Below are positions 1 through 7,940 of a DNA stretch of 12,138 bases, piece after piece. Position 1 is the first letter of the stretch, and every line of letters begins with the position of its first letter. This DNA comes from JACDCP01 sp050740235. GTDB taxonomy: Bacteria; Pseudomonadota; Gammaproteobacteria; Steroidobacterales; JACDCP01. Both the position numbers and the translations under genes were made by a program. The notes below the pieces were generated by a model. That model did no database searches. It was not told where the DNA came from and worked only from the letters and a program-made list of their open reading frames with translations. The stretch covers positions 1-12,138 of the forward strand of contig JBOIDB010000157.1 of the NCBI GenBank assembly GCA_050740235.1, in the 5' to 3' direction.

Positions 1-1781
1 CCTACAAGCTCGGCAGCACCCGCGCGGATCGGTCCTTCGACCGGCGCGACAACGCGCATGCGATGCCGAAGTGCCGCGTCGTCGATACGGCATTCACCTG
101 GGGCGACGATCGCGGGCCGCGAACGCCCTGGGATGAGACCGTCATCTATGAGCTGAACGTGCGCGGCTACACGATGCTGCATCCGGACGTGCCTGAGGCG
201 CTGCGCGGCCGATTCGTCGGGCTCGCCGAGCCGCAGGTCATCGACGAGATCGCCTCACTTGGCGTGACCGCGGTGGAGCTGCTGCCCGTTCAGGCCTTCA
301 TCGACGAGGACCATCTCGTCGAAAAGGGCATGCGCAACCTGTGGGGCTACAACACCATCGGATTCTTTGCCCCGGCGCAGCGCTATCTGACGACCGAGCG
401 CATCAGCGATTTCAAGACGCTGGTCAAGCGATTCCACGCCGCCGGCATCGAAGTCATTCTCGACGTGGTCTACAACCACACGGCGGAAGGCGACCACCTC
501 GGGCCGACGCTGTCGTTCCGCGGCATCGACAATGCGAGCTATTACCGCCTCGACCACAACGGCCTGTACATCAACTGGAGCGGCTGCGGCAACACCATGA
601 ACCTGTCGCACCCGCGCGTTCTGCAGATGGTCATGGACTCGCTGCGCTACTGGGCCGAGGACATGCACGTGGATGGTTTCCGCTTCGACCTCGGCACGGC
701 GCTCGGCCGCGAGGCGCAGGACTTCGATCCGAACAGCGGGTTTTTCGACGCCGTGCGCCAGGATCCGGTGCTTTCGCAGCTCAAGCTGATCGCCGAGCCC
801 TGGGACGTCGGACCGGACGGCTACCGGGTCGGCGGCTTCCCGCCCGGCTGGTCGGAATGGAACGACCGCTTCCGCGACACGCTGCGAGGATTCTGGCGCG
901 GCGACGGTGAATTCATGCGCGAGATGGGCGCGCGCCTGACCGGCTCCGCCGACCTGTTCGATCATCGCGGCAGGCGCGCCTGGGCGAGCGTCAACTTCAT
1001 CACCGCGCACGACGGTTTTACGCTCCAGGACCTTGTGTCCTACGAAGAGCGGCACAACGAAGCGAATCAGGAAAACAATGAAGATGGTCACAGCGAGAAC
1101 CTGAGCGCCAACTACGGCGCCGAAGGCCCGACCGACGATTCCGATATCCGCGCGCTGCGCGACGTGCAGAAGCGCAATCTGCTCGCCACGCTGCTGATTT
1201 CGCAGGGCACGCCGATGCTGCTCGCCGGCGATGAGTTCGGTAACTCGCAAGGCGGCAACAACAACGCTTATTGCCAGGACAACGAGATCGGCTGGCTGAA
1301 CTGGGATCGCGTGGACGACGGCGCGGGACTGCGGGATTTCGTGCGGGAACTGACCGCGCTGCGATGGTCGTACCCGGTACTGCGTCAAGCCGGTTTCCTG
1401 CACGGCGAGCCGTGCGCGAACGGCCGGCCGAACATCGCCTGGTACACGCCGAATGGCACGGAAAAACAGGTCGACGACTGGGAGAATCCCCGTCACCGCT
1501 GCATTGGCATGCTGCTGGACGGTGCGGCCATGCCGGATGCGGGCGGCAGGGCTGCCGCGAGCGTGCTCGTGATCCTCAATGCGCACGACGAGATCTTGGA
1601 TTTCGAGCTTCCGCCTCCGCCGCCGCCGGACACGACCTGGCGAAGCATCCTGGACACGCGCTTTGAAAATGGGGGCGATCCTGATAGCAAGCAGCGAAAT
1701 CAGGAATGTGCGCATTTTTTTCCCGGCGACGGCCTTGAGATCCCCGGCCGCACGGTAAGAATCCTCGCATCGGCAAAATGA
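1..1781 (+). CDS. glgX: Glycogen debranching enzyme GlgX/TreX (5'-truncated by window edge)
   Basis: GH13 isoamylase-type enzyme that hydrolyses alpha-1,6 branches of glycogen and supplies linear maltooligosaccharides to TreY and TreZ; cytoplasmic. The frame is open from base 3, where it reads YKLGSTRADRSFDRRDN, typical GlgX sequence lying upstream of the ATG at 63. The real start is therefore outside the window. About 592 residues are visible; family members run near 700, so the N-terminal CBM48 domain and the start of the barrel are missing. The four GH13 regions are seen: DVVYNHT (from 462), GFRFDLG with nucleophile Asp at 687-689, IAEPWD with acid/base Glu at 795-797, and AHDG with Asp at 1011-1013. 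Its stop overlaps the treZ start (ATGA at 1778-1781). A run of six prolines near the C-terminus (1611-1628) is unusual. Family assignment is firm; whether the name glgX or treX is better cannot be told from sequence. Confidence 0.95.
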   Translation, partial: YKLGSTRADRSFDRRDNAHAMPKCRVVDTAFTWGDDRGPRTPWDETVIYELNVRGYTMLHPDVPEALRGRFVGLAEPQVIDEIASLGVTAVELLPVQAFIDEDHLVEKGMRNLWGYNTIGFFAPAQRYLTTERISDFKTLVKRFHAAGIEVILDVVYNHTAEGDHLGPTLSFRGIDNASYYRLDHNGLYINWSGCGNTMNLSHPRVLQMVMDSLRYWAEDMHVDGFRFDLGTALGREAQDFDPNSGFFDAVRQDPVLSQLKLIAEPWDVGPDGYRVGGFPPGWSEWNDRFRDTLRGFWRGDGEFMREMGARLTGSADLFDHRGRRAWASVNFITAHDGFTLQDLVSYEERHNEANQENNEDGHSENLSANYGAEGPTDDSDIRALRDVQKRNLLATLLISQGTPMLLAGDEFGNSQGGNNNAYCQDNEIGWLNWDRVDDGAGLRDFVRELTALRWSYPVLRQAGFLHGEPCANGRPNIAWYTPNGTEKQVDDWENPRHRCIGMLLDGAAMPDAGGRAAASVLVILNAHDEILDFELPPPPPPDTTWRSILDTRFENGGDPDSKQRNQECAHFFPGDGLEIPGRTVRILASAK

Positions 1782-3607
1782 GCGCGCACTGCGTGCACCG
1801 CATGCCGTTCGGGGCCGAGCTGCGCGCGGACGGTACGCGCTTCAGGTTGTGGGCGCCCGCCCGGCAGAGCGTCGACCTTTTGATTGTCGATCGCTCGCGC
1901 GAGCTGCCGATGCGACAGCTCGACGATGGCTGGTTCGAGCTGACGACGCGGGAAGCTGTGGCAGGCAGTCTGTACTGGTTCCAGTTCGACGACGGCGTCC
2001 GCGTCCCCGATCCCGCATCGCGCGTACAGGCCGACGACGTGCACGGACCGAGCGTCGTCGTCGATCCCGCCAGATATCGATGGCGGCACAATGACCAGCC
2101 GCGCCCCGCCTGGGATGAGGCCGTAATCTATGAGCTTCATGTCGGCGCATTCAGCGACGAAGGCACGTTCGACGGAGTGCGCGCTCGCCTCGATCATCTC
2201 GTGACACTCGGCGTCAGCGTCATCGAACTCATGCCTGTTGCCGACTTTCCCGGTAGCTTCAACTGGGGCTACGACGGCGTCCTGCCGTTCGCGCCCGATC
2301 GCAGCTACGGCCCAACGGACTCGCTGAAACGCCTGATCGATGCCGCCCACGGCCGTCGTCTCGCCGTCGTGTTGGATGTGGTCTACAACCACTTTGGCCC
2401 GGACGGTAACTACCTGCACTTGTACGCGCCGCAGTTCTTCGATAACAGCATTCACACGCCTTGGGGCGCAGCCATCGATTTCACGCAGAGACCGGTGCGC
2501 GAATTCTTCATCCACGATGCGCTGTACTGGCTGGAGGAGTACTGCTTCGATGGCCTGCGGCTGGATGCCGTGCATGCCATTCACGATGAGTCGAAGACGC
2601 ATTTCCTTTCCGAGCTTGCAACGCGCGTACGCGACGAGCACGGTAATCGCCCCTGGCTGATCCTCGAGAACGACGACAACGCCGCCCGTTATCTGCGCGC
2701 CGGTGCCGGCTCTTACACTGCCCAATGGAATGACGATTTCCACCACGTCGCGCACGTTCTTCTGACCGGCGAGCAGCAAGGTTATTATGCCGATTACACA
2801 AAAAATTCCCTGCAACCCATCGGCCACGCTCTCACGCAAGGCTTCATCTACCAGGGCCAGCCTTCTTCGTTTTGCGACGGCGCGCCGCGCGGAGAACCGA
2901 GCGGCCATCTTCCCCCCGGCGCGTTCGTGCACTTCCTTCAGAACCACGATCAGATCGGCAACCGCGCCTTTGGCGAGCGTCTGACAACGCTCATCGGCGA
3001 ACGGGCGCTGCGCGCGATGCTCACGGTACTTCTGCTTTCCCCGCAGCCACCGTTGCTGTTCATGGGGGAGGAATGGGGCTCGAAACAGCCGTTCCTCTAC
3101 TTCTGCGACTACGCTGACGAGTTGGCGACGGTGGTGCGCGATGGACGGCGCAGGGAGTTCGAGAAATTCCCTCAGTTCACCGACCCGAAAGCCCGCGAGG
3201 CGATTCCGGATCCGAACGTCAGGCGCACGTTCGACCGATCGCGCCTCGACTGGCCCGCGCTCGACTTACCCCAAGGCCGTGCATGGCTGGAGTTCCTGAG
3301 ATCGCTGTTGCGCGTGCGCCGGCAGCATGTGATTCCGGCGAGCGTCACGCACGAGGCGACGGAGTCGCTGAGTGAAGTCTGGAATGGCAATGGCTTGCAC
3401 GTCACATGGTCGCGAGATGATGTGACGCTCATTTTGCAGGCAAATCTGTCCCCGAAGCCTGCAATGCAGCGCCCGGAACACCGCGGCCGGCTGTTGTTCG
3501 AGTGGCCGGCCGGCGCGGGCGATGGGACCGATATGCAGGAATGGAGCGCAGCTTTGTTCCTCGCAAGGGCGAAGTCATTCGGCCGACCACGTCGCAAGCA
3601 TGCATGA
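1778..3607 (+). CDS. treZ: Malto-oligosyltrehalose trehalohydrolase TreZ
   Basis: Cytoplasmic GH13 enzyme that cleaves the alpha-1,4 bond next to the terminal alpha,alpha-1,1 unit made by TreY, releasing free trehalose. At 609 residues it is full length for the family. An N-terminal beta-sandwich (E-set/CBM48-like, about 1-95, with FRLWAPARQSVDLL) is followed by the barrel. Region I is DVVYNHFGPDGNYL at 200-213. Region II is GLRLDAVHAIHD with nucleophile Asp263, region III is WLILENDDN with acid/base Glu297, and region IV is LQNHDQIGNR with Asp391. The Glu297 context, Glu-Asn-Asp, and the IGNR after region IV are TreZ-like and separate it from branching enzymes. The ATG at 1778 overlaps the glgX stop and has no strong Shine-Dalgarno sequence, which fits termination-reinitiation. 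Its own stop overlaps the treY ATG at 3604. No malQ gene lies between treZ and treY, as some proteobacterial clusters have. Confidence 0.95.
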   Translation: MSAHCVHRMPFGAELRADGTRFRLWAPARQSVDLLIVDRSRELPMRQLDDGWFELTTREAVAGSLYWFQFDDGVRVPDPASRVQADDVHGPSVVVDPARYRWRHNDQPRPAWDEAVIYELHVGAFSDEGTFDGVRARLDHLVTLGVSVIELMPVADFPGSFNWGYDGVLPFAPDRSYGPTDSLKRLIDAAHGRRLAVVLDVVYNHFGPDGNYLHLYAPQFFDNSIHTPWGAAIDFTQRPVREFFIHDALYWLEEYCFDGLRLDAVHAIHDESKTHFLSELATRVRDEHGNRPWLILENDDNAARYLRAGAGSYTAQWNDDFHHVAHVLLTGEQQGYYADYTKNSLQPIGHALTQGFIYQGQPSSFCDGAPRGEPSGHLPPGAFVHFLQNHDQIGNRAFGERLTTLIGERALRAMLTVLLLSPQPPLLFMGEEWGSKQPFLYFCDYADELATVVRDGRRREFEKFPQFTDPKAREAIPDPNVRRTFDRSRLDWPALDLPQGRAWLEFLRSLLRVRRQHVIPASVTHEATESLSEVWNGNGLHVTWSRDDVTLILQANLSPKPAMQRPEHRGRLLFEWPAGAGDGTDMQEWSAALFLARAKSFGRPRRKHA

Positions 3608-6495
3608 TGAAGCCGCGCGCCACGTTCCGCCTCCAGCTCAGCGCCGAACTGGGATTCGACGCCGCTGCACGGCTCGCTCCTTACCTTGCGAACCTTGGCA
3701 TCAGCCATCTTTACGCCTCACCTTTCCTGGCCGCGCGGCCGGGCTCCACGCACGGCTACGACATCGTCGAATACGACCGGATCAACGAAGAGCTCGGCGG
3801 CCGGCCCGCATTCGAGCGAATGGTATCGACGCTTCGCGAGCACGACCTCGGCCTGATCCTCGACTTCGTCCCGAACCACATGGGCGTCGGGGGCTCGGAG
3901 AATCCATGGTGGGGAGACGTCCTCGAATGGGGCGAGGCAAGCCCGCATGCCGGCGACTTCGACATCGACTGGTCGCCGGCCGAGCGCTCGCTCGACGGCA
4001 AAGTGCTCCTGCCGTTTCTCGGCGATCACTACGGGAACGTGCTCGAACGCGGCGAGTTGCAACTCCGCATCGACGAATCCGGCGGGTTCAGCATCGCCTA
4101 TTCCAACTACCGCTTTCCGATCGCGCTACGGGACTATGCCGGCCTGTTGCGGCAAGCCGGCGAAGCATCGGACGAGCACGTCATCGACACGCTCGCCGAA
4201 AGCTTCGAATCTCTCGGCCTCGAAGGGCCGAGGGACGCCGGGCCCGAACTCAGACAGGTTGCCGCGGCGCTCAAAAAGCGGCTGGCGCTGCTGATGCGGG
4301 ACCCGCCTTGCCGGCAGGCGCTCGAATCCGCCGTCGCTGCTTACGGCGGTGATCCTGAAGATGCGCGTTCCTTCCACCAGCTTCACGATCTGCTGGAGCA
4401 GCAGTTCTACCGCCTCGCCTACTGGCGCGTCGCGACCCAGGAGATCAACTATCGCCGCTTTTTCGATATCAACGATCTGGCCGGCCTGCGGGTCGAGGAA
4501 CCGGAGCTCTTCGAGCGCATCCACCGGCTGGTGTTGCGGCTGATCGCCGAGGGCAAGCTCGACGGGCTGCGAATCGACCACGTCGACGGGCTTTACGATC
4601 CGGCCGGCTACTGCCTCCGGCTCCGCGAAGAAATGGGCCACGCAGCATCCGCCACCTGGCTCCTGGTGGAAAAGATACTGGCGCGGCACGAGCCGCTGCC
4701 CGACTGGCCGGTCGACGGGACGACGGGCTATGAGTTCATGAATGCCGTGCACGGCCTGTTCGTGGATGCGGGCGCCGAGGAATCCCTTACGCGCACGTAT
4801 CGACGTTTCAGCGGTGAAACGGAGGAATTCGCGGCGGTCGCCGCGCGCGCGAAGCGCGACGTCATGCTCGGCAATCTCGCGAGCGAGCTCAACGTGCTCG
4901 CGGGCCTGCTCAAGCGAATTGCGCGGCGCTCCTGGCGCAGCCGGGATTTCACGCGGACGGACCTGCGCGCTGCCTTTGCGGCGATCGTCGCGCATCTGCC
5001 CGTGTACCGGACCTATGTGACAGCCGCGGGCATCGGCGAGGTGGACGAGCGCTATCTCGACTGGGCGCTTGCGCAGGGGCGTCGCGACGAGCCGCAGCTC
5101 GAGGGTTCCGTGTTCCGCTTCGTCGACCGCGCGCTGCGCGCGAATCTGCCGGCAGGCGCGAGCGACGAATACGTGCCGCAGGAAACGCTTCGATTCGCCA
5201 TGAAGGCCCAGCAGTTCAGCGGCGCGGTCGCGGCGAAGGGCATCGAGGATACCGCGTTCTACCGATACCTGAGGCTCGTGTCACTGAACGAAGTCGGCGG
5301 AGACCCAACGCGCTTCGGCATCTCTCCGGCAGCGTTTCATCAGATGAACCAGCAGCGGCTTGCCGCGCACCCGCAGGCGATGCTCACCACTGCCTCGCAC
5401 GACCACAAGCGTGGCGAGGACACGCGCTTGCGCATCAGCGCGATCAGCGAGCGCGCCGACGAGTGGCGAACCCTCGTCTTTCGCTGGACCCGCTTGAACC
5501 GCTCGAAGCGGCACGAGATCGGCGGCCGGCCGGCGCCGGACCGCAACGACGAGTACCTGATCTATCAAACGCTCGTTGGCGTCTGGCCAGGCAGCGCGGA
5601 GATCGCGGCGAGTGACGATTTCGTCCATCGCCTCGTCGACTACATGCACAAAGCCGTGCGCGAAGCCAAGCGCCGCTCGAGCTGGATTGCGCCGAACGAG
5701 GAGTACGAGGCGGCGATGACGGCTTACGTGCATGGCATTCTCGATCCCGGACGCAGCCGCGCATTCCTCGCCAGCTTCGCCCCGTTCGCGGATCGAATCG
5801 CCCGCATCGCGGCCGCTGGCAGCCTGAGCCATACCCTGCTCAAGCTCGCCTCCCCGGGCGTCCCGGACCTGTACCAGGGCGCTGATTACTGGGACTTGAG
5901 TCTGGTCGATCCGGACAACCGTCGTCCGGTGGACTTCGCGGCGCGGCAGGCATCATTGGTATCCGGCGACGACTGGACCGCGCTCGCGATGCGCTGGCGG
6001 ACGGCTGAGATCAAGCAGCGGCTCATTGCACAGGTGCTCGCGCTGCGCAAACAGGAGCCGGATCTGTTCTCATCCGGATCCTACCTGCCGCTGACCGTCG
6101 CCGGGGAACGCGGCGAGCATGTCGTGGCATTCGCGCGAGGCGCCCCGGATAAAGTCAGCAATCTCATCGTGGTCGCAACCCGGCTGAACGGCGCCCTGCT
6201 TGCCGATGACGATACGATCCTGCTGGACACAGGCAGCTGGCGGGACACCTATCTGGAGCTGCCGGCCGAGCTGCAAGAACTCCGCTATGCGAACGTTTTC
6301 ACGAATACTGCCGTACGGGGCGCCGCTCAGCTGAGAATGGAGAACGTGCTGTCCCGGTATCCGGTTGCCCTGATCGTTGGCCGCAAGCTGAGCATCGACG
6401 AAAAAGGCAGATGCGTTTCGGCTCGCGGTGGACGAAATGCAGGGGCTCTTCCGTTCCCTCGTAGTGGATCAGGAGCGTCGCGCCGTCGAGCGTGA
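3604..6495 (+). CDS. treY: Malto-oligosyltrehalose synthase TreY
   Basis: Intramolecular transglucosylase (GH13) that converts the reducing-end alpha-1,4 linkage of maltodextrins to alpha,alpha-1,1, giving the TreZ substrate. I chose the ATG at 3604 because it forms an ATGA overlap with the treZ stop, and the TreY signature (ATFRLQLSAELGF, then HLYASPFLAARPGSTHGYD) begins immediately after. The open frame from 3502 adds 34 residues inside treZ and is unlikely to be used. From this start it is 963 residues. Region I is DFVPNHMG at 87-94. Region II is GLRIDHVDG with nucleophile Asp325, region III is VEKIL with Glu356, and Asp600 sits in the SHDHKRGED motif that replaces the usual region IV in TreY. 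Homology appears to end near PVALIVGRKLS (about 6364-6393). The last ~33 residues are Arg/Gly/Ser-rich and lie antisense to a META-domain remnant, so the C-terminus is probably an acquired tail. Confidence 0.94.
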   Translation: MMKPRATFRLQLSAELGFDAAARLAPYLANLGISHLYASPFLAARPGSTHGYDIVEYDRINEELGGRPAFERMVSTLREHDLGLILDFVPNHMGVGGSENPWWGDVLEWGEASPHAGDFDIDWSPAERSLDGKVLLPFLGDHYGNVLERGELQLRIDESGGFSIAYSNYRFPIALRDYAGLLRQAGEASDEHVIDTLAESFESLGLEGPRDAGPELRQVAAALKKRLALLMRDPPCRQALESAVAAYGGDPEDARSFHQLHDLLEQQFYRLAYWRVATQEINYRRFFDINDLAGLRVEEPELFERIHRLVLRLIAEGKLDGLRIDHVDGLYDPAGYCLRLREEMGHAASATWLLVEKILARHEPLPDWPVDGTTGYEFMNAVHGLFVDAGAEESLTRTYRRFSGETEEFAAVAARAKRDVMLGNLASELNVLAGLLKRIARRSWRSRDFTRTDLRAAFAAIVAHLPVYRTYVTAAGIGEVDERYLDWALAQGRRDEPQLEGSVFRFVDRALRANLPAGASDEYVPQETLRFAMKAQQFSGAVAAKGIEDTAFYRYLRLVSLNEVGGDPTRFGISPAAFHQMNQQRLAAHPQAMLTTASHDHKRGEDTRLRISAISERADEWRTLVFRWTRLNRSKRHEIGGRPAPDRNDEYLIYQTLVGVWPGSAEIAASDDFVHRLVDYMHKAVREAKRRSSWIAPNEEYEAAMTAYVHGILDPGRSRAFLASFAPFADRIARIAAAGSLSHTLLKLASPGVPDLYQGADYWDLSLVDPDNRRPVDFAARQASLVSGDDWTALAMRWRTAEIKQRLIAQVLALRKQEPDLFSSGSYLPLTVAGERGEHVVAFARGAPDKVSNLIVVATRLNGALLADDDTILLDTGSWRDTYLELPAELQELRYANVFTNTAVRGAAQLRMENVLSRYPVALIVGRKLSIDEKGRCVSARGGRNAGALPFPRSGSGASRRRA

Positions 6496-6565
6496 ACCGC
6501 TCGGCGTTCTCGAGCGCGCGGAGATAATCACTTTCCTGATTCCCGGCGGCCTCGTCATATTCATG
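6411..6565 (-). pseudogene. Remnant of a META/HslJ-like domain protein (C-terminal piece only)
   Basis: Read on the minus strand from 6565, the DNA encodes about 50 residues, including ESDYLRALENAERFTLDG followed by ATLLIHYEGTEEPLHFV. This matches the shape I know for the end of META (DUF306/HslJ-like) domains: a short helix of the E-x2-YL-x-AL type, a strand, then DGxxLLL and a final hydrophobic strand. The frame has no ATG, GTG or TTG before the TGA upstream at about 6595, so the N-terminal part of the domain is absent. It overlaps the 3' end of treY and the gap before the EamA stop codon. An ATG at 6565 with AAGGAG just upstream opens a different frame that yields only 31 Arg/Ser-rich residues. 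I read this as a decayed fragment. The family call rests on recognition by eye over a short stretch. Confidence 0.5.
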
Positions 6566-6578
6566 GCACTCTCCTTGA

Positions 6579-7421
6579 TTAGAATGCGGTAAGGATCATA
6601 ACGCCGCCCAGGCACGCCACGATACCGAGTCGTTGAAGTCGCTCTATCTGCTCGTGCAGGACGATTCGCGCGAGAGCGACGGTGACAACCGTGTGGAGTG
6701 CCCCGATCACCGCGACAACGCCCAGTAACCCCACGGTCGTGGCCGTGGCGTACATGAAGTCCGCAACGACGATCAGAGCGCCGATCAGGACTATCGCCGG
6801 CAGGTCGCTGCGTGGCGCCGCGGGCCGCAATCGCCGCAGGATGGCGGCCACTGCGATCGCCGTCACCGACGTGAGCCGGGCTATGAGCAATGCCCACGGT
6901 ATGTCGCCTTCGCTCGCGGCATCCAGGCCGACAAAGAAGATTCCGAACCCGAGCGCCGACAACAGGCCGTAGAGCACGCTCGAGCTCGTGCTTCGATCGG
7001 CGTTCTGGCTCGTGCGTCGCTGACGCGACGTCAGGACCACGCCGACTACTGCGAGCGCGAGCCCGGCGAATTGCATGGGCGTGGGCACTTCGCCGAGCAG
7101 CAGGCCGACCACGAGCGGGACTGCGGGCGCGATGGATGCGACAGGAGCGACGATGCTCATCTTCCCCACCGCCAGACCGCGATAAAGCGCGGCAACGCCC
7201 AGGGTTTCGGCCAGTCCGGCGATGGCGGCGTAGAAAACGAATCCGCTGGCGGGCGGTTCCTCGCCGATCGACAGCACGATTACCGCCAGCAGGATCAGCG
7301 CGGAGACCTGCGAGATGAGCAGCACCAGAAGCATAGCCACCGAGCGGCTCTTGAGGCCGCCCAGGAAATCGGCGGTGCCCCAGCCCAACGCCGCGCCGGT
7401 GGCCAGAACTACGGCGAGCAC
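6579..7421 (-). CDS. EamA/DMT-family transporter
   Basis: Inner-membrane protein of 280 residues, the usual length for ten-helix drug/metabolite transporters with two EamA repeats. Hydrophobic segments are seen at about 2-20, 28-52, 61-80, 88-110, 117-131, 149-168, 176-195, 208-227, 231-252 and 264-280. Both halves end in the characteristic EamA pattern: LLLGEVPTPMQFAGLALAVVG at about 107-127, and LARIVLHEQIERLQRLGIVAC at about 250-270, each with the conserved acidic residue (Glu111 and Glu257). The substrate cannot be predicted. The start is GTG at 7421. No ATG lies nearby upstream, and the ribosome binding site is weak. It is the last gene of the minus-strand series, 69 bases after the GFA gene, and its stop lies 83 bases from the treY stop on the other strand. 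Confidence 0.88.
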   Translation of the reverse strand: MLAVVLATGAALGWGTADFLGGLKSRSVAMLLVLLISQVSALILLAVIVLSIGEEPPASGFVFYAAIAGLAETLGVAALYRGLAVGKMSIVAPVASIAPAVPLVVGLLLGEVPTPMQFAGLALAVVGVVLTSRQRRTSQNADRSTSSSVLYGLLSALGFGIFFVGLDAASEGDIPWALLIARLTSVTAIAVAAILRRLRPAAPRSDLPAIVLIGALIVVADFMYATATTVGLLGVVAVIGALHTVVTVALARIVLHEQIERLQRLGIVACLGGVMILTAF

Positions 7422-7490
7422 GAGTACCCGGTCTTCGCCAGATAGAACTGTGCGGCCGAACTATGCAACGAATCTCAAAATGCGCGCACG

Positions 7491-7940
7491 CTATTTGTCG
7501 CGGTTCGCCGCCGGCTGTCTGGTGGCCTTGCCTGATGCGCCCACGCTGCTTCCCGGGTAGTGCTCCATAGCTTCATTCAGGCTCTCCCACGCCAGCTTCT
7601 CCTCGATCCAGATTTCCTTGGTGGGAGCGAAAGCGTCCGGATCGTCCAGCGTCGCCGTAGTGGCATCGATCGTCTCCGGTTTCGACGTCCGCTGGTAGGT
7701 CACCGGCGTACCGCATTTCCTGCAAAACGTGCGGATCACGCCGGGTGACGAATAAAAGCGCGCGGGAGTTTCCGCGATGAAGGCAAAATCACTGGACCGG
7801 AAGACCGTCCAGGCAACGGATGGAGCACCGCTGGCGTGGCGGCAGGTACCGCAGTGACAAAGGGTTCCGGCGAGCGATTTGCCAGTGGCCCGATAGCGCA
7901 CGGCGCCGCACAGGCAGCCTCCTTCAATGGCCGCGTTCAT
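7491..7940 (-). CDS. GFA/CENP-V family zinc-binding protein
   Basis: A 149-residue protein of the GFA (glutathione-dependent formaldehyde-activating enzyme) fold. The full cysteine pattern is visible. Cys9 and Cys11 (GGCLCGAVRY) with Cys73 and Cys76 (FCRKCGTPV) form the structural zinc site. Cys28, Cys30 and Cys33 (CHCGTCRHASG) match the second, catalytic-type Cys-x-Cys-x2-Cys site. Most family members have no proven formaldehyde activity, so the reaction is unknown; the name describes the fold only. The C-terminal ~20 residues are polar and probably disordered. Its ATG overlaps the stop of the alpha/beta hydrolase gene (ATGA at 7937-7940), so the two are almost certainly co-transcribed and translationally coupled. 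Together they may act on one substrate, but nothing in the sequence names it. Confidence 0.9.
   Translation of the reverse strand: MNAAIEGGCLCGAVRYRATGKSLAGTLCHCGTCRHASGAPSVAWTVFRSSDFAFIAETPARFYSSPGVIRTFCRKCGTPVTYQRTSKPETIDATTATLDDPDAFAPTKEIWIEEKLAWESLNEAMEHYPGSSVGASGKATRQPAANRDK

Noticed and set aside
255..1715. 486-codon open frame antisense to glgX
   Set aside because: It mirrors a gene with fully conserved GH13 motifs, has a Val/Arg/Ala-rich composition with no recognisable domain, and is expected from G+C-rich codon use.
1700..2947. 415-codon open frame antisense to the glgX end and treZ
   Set aside because: Same reasoning: no domain, shadow composition, and it spans a real gene junction on the other strand.
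3502..3603. Upstream start for treY giving a 997-residue protein
   Set aside because: The extra 34 residues lie within treZ and show no TreY similarity; the ATG at 3604 forms an ATGA overlap like the preceding junction.
6498..6516. CGCTCG/CGAGCG stem just after the treY stop as a terminator
   Set aside because: Only six pairs, no U-tract on either strand, and it falls within the META-like remnant where the bases are explained as old coding sequence.
6469..6897. 142-codon minus-strand open frame inside the EamA gene, including a 31-codon stretch from the ATG at 6565 with AAGGAG upstream
   Set aside because: The long frame overlaps a clear EamA gene in another frame. The short product is Arg/Ser-rich with no domain, while a different frame of the same DNA shows the META-like remnant.
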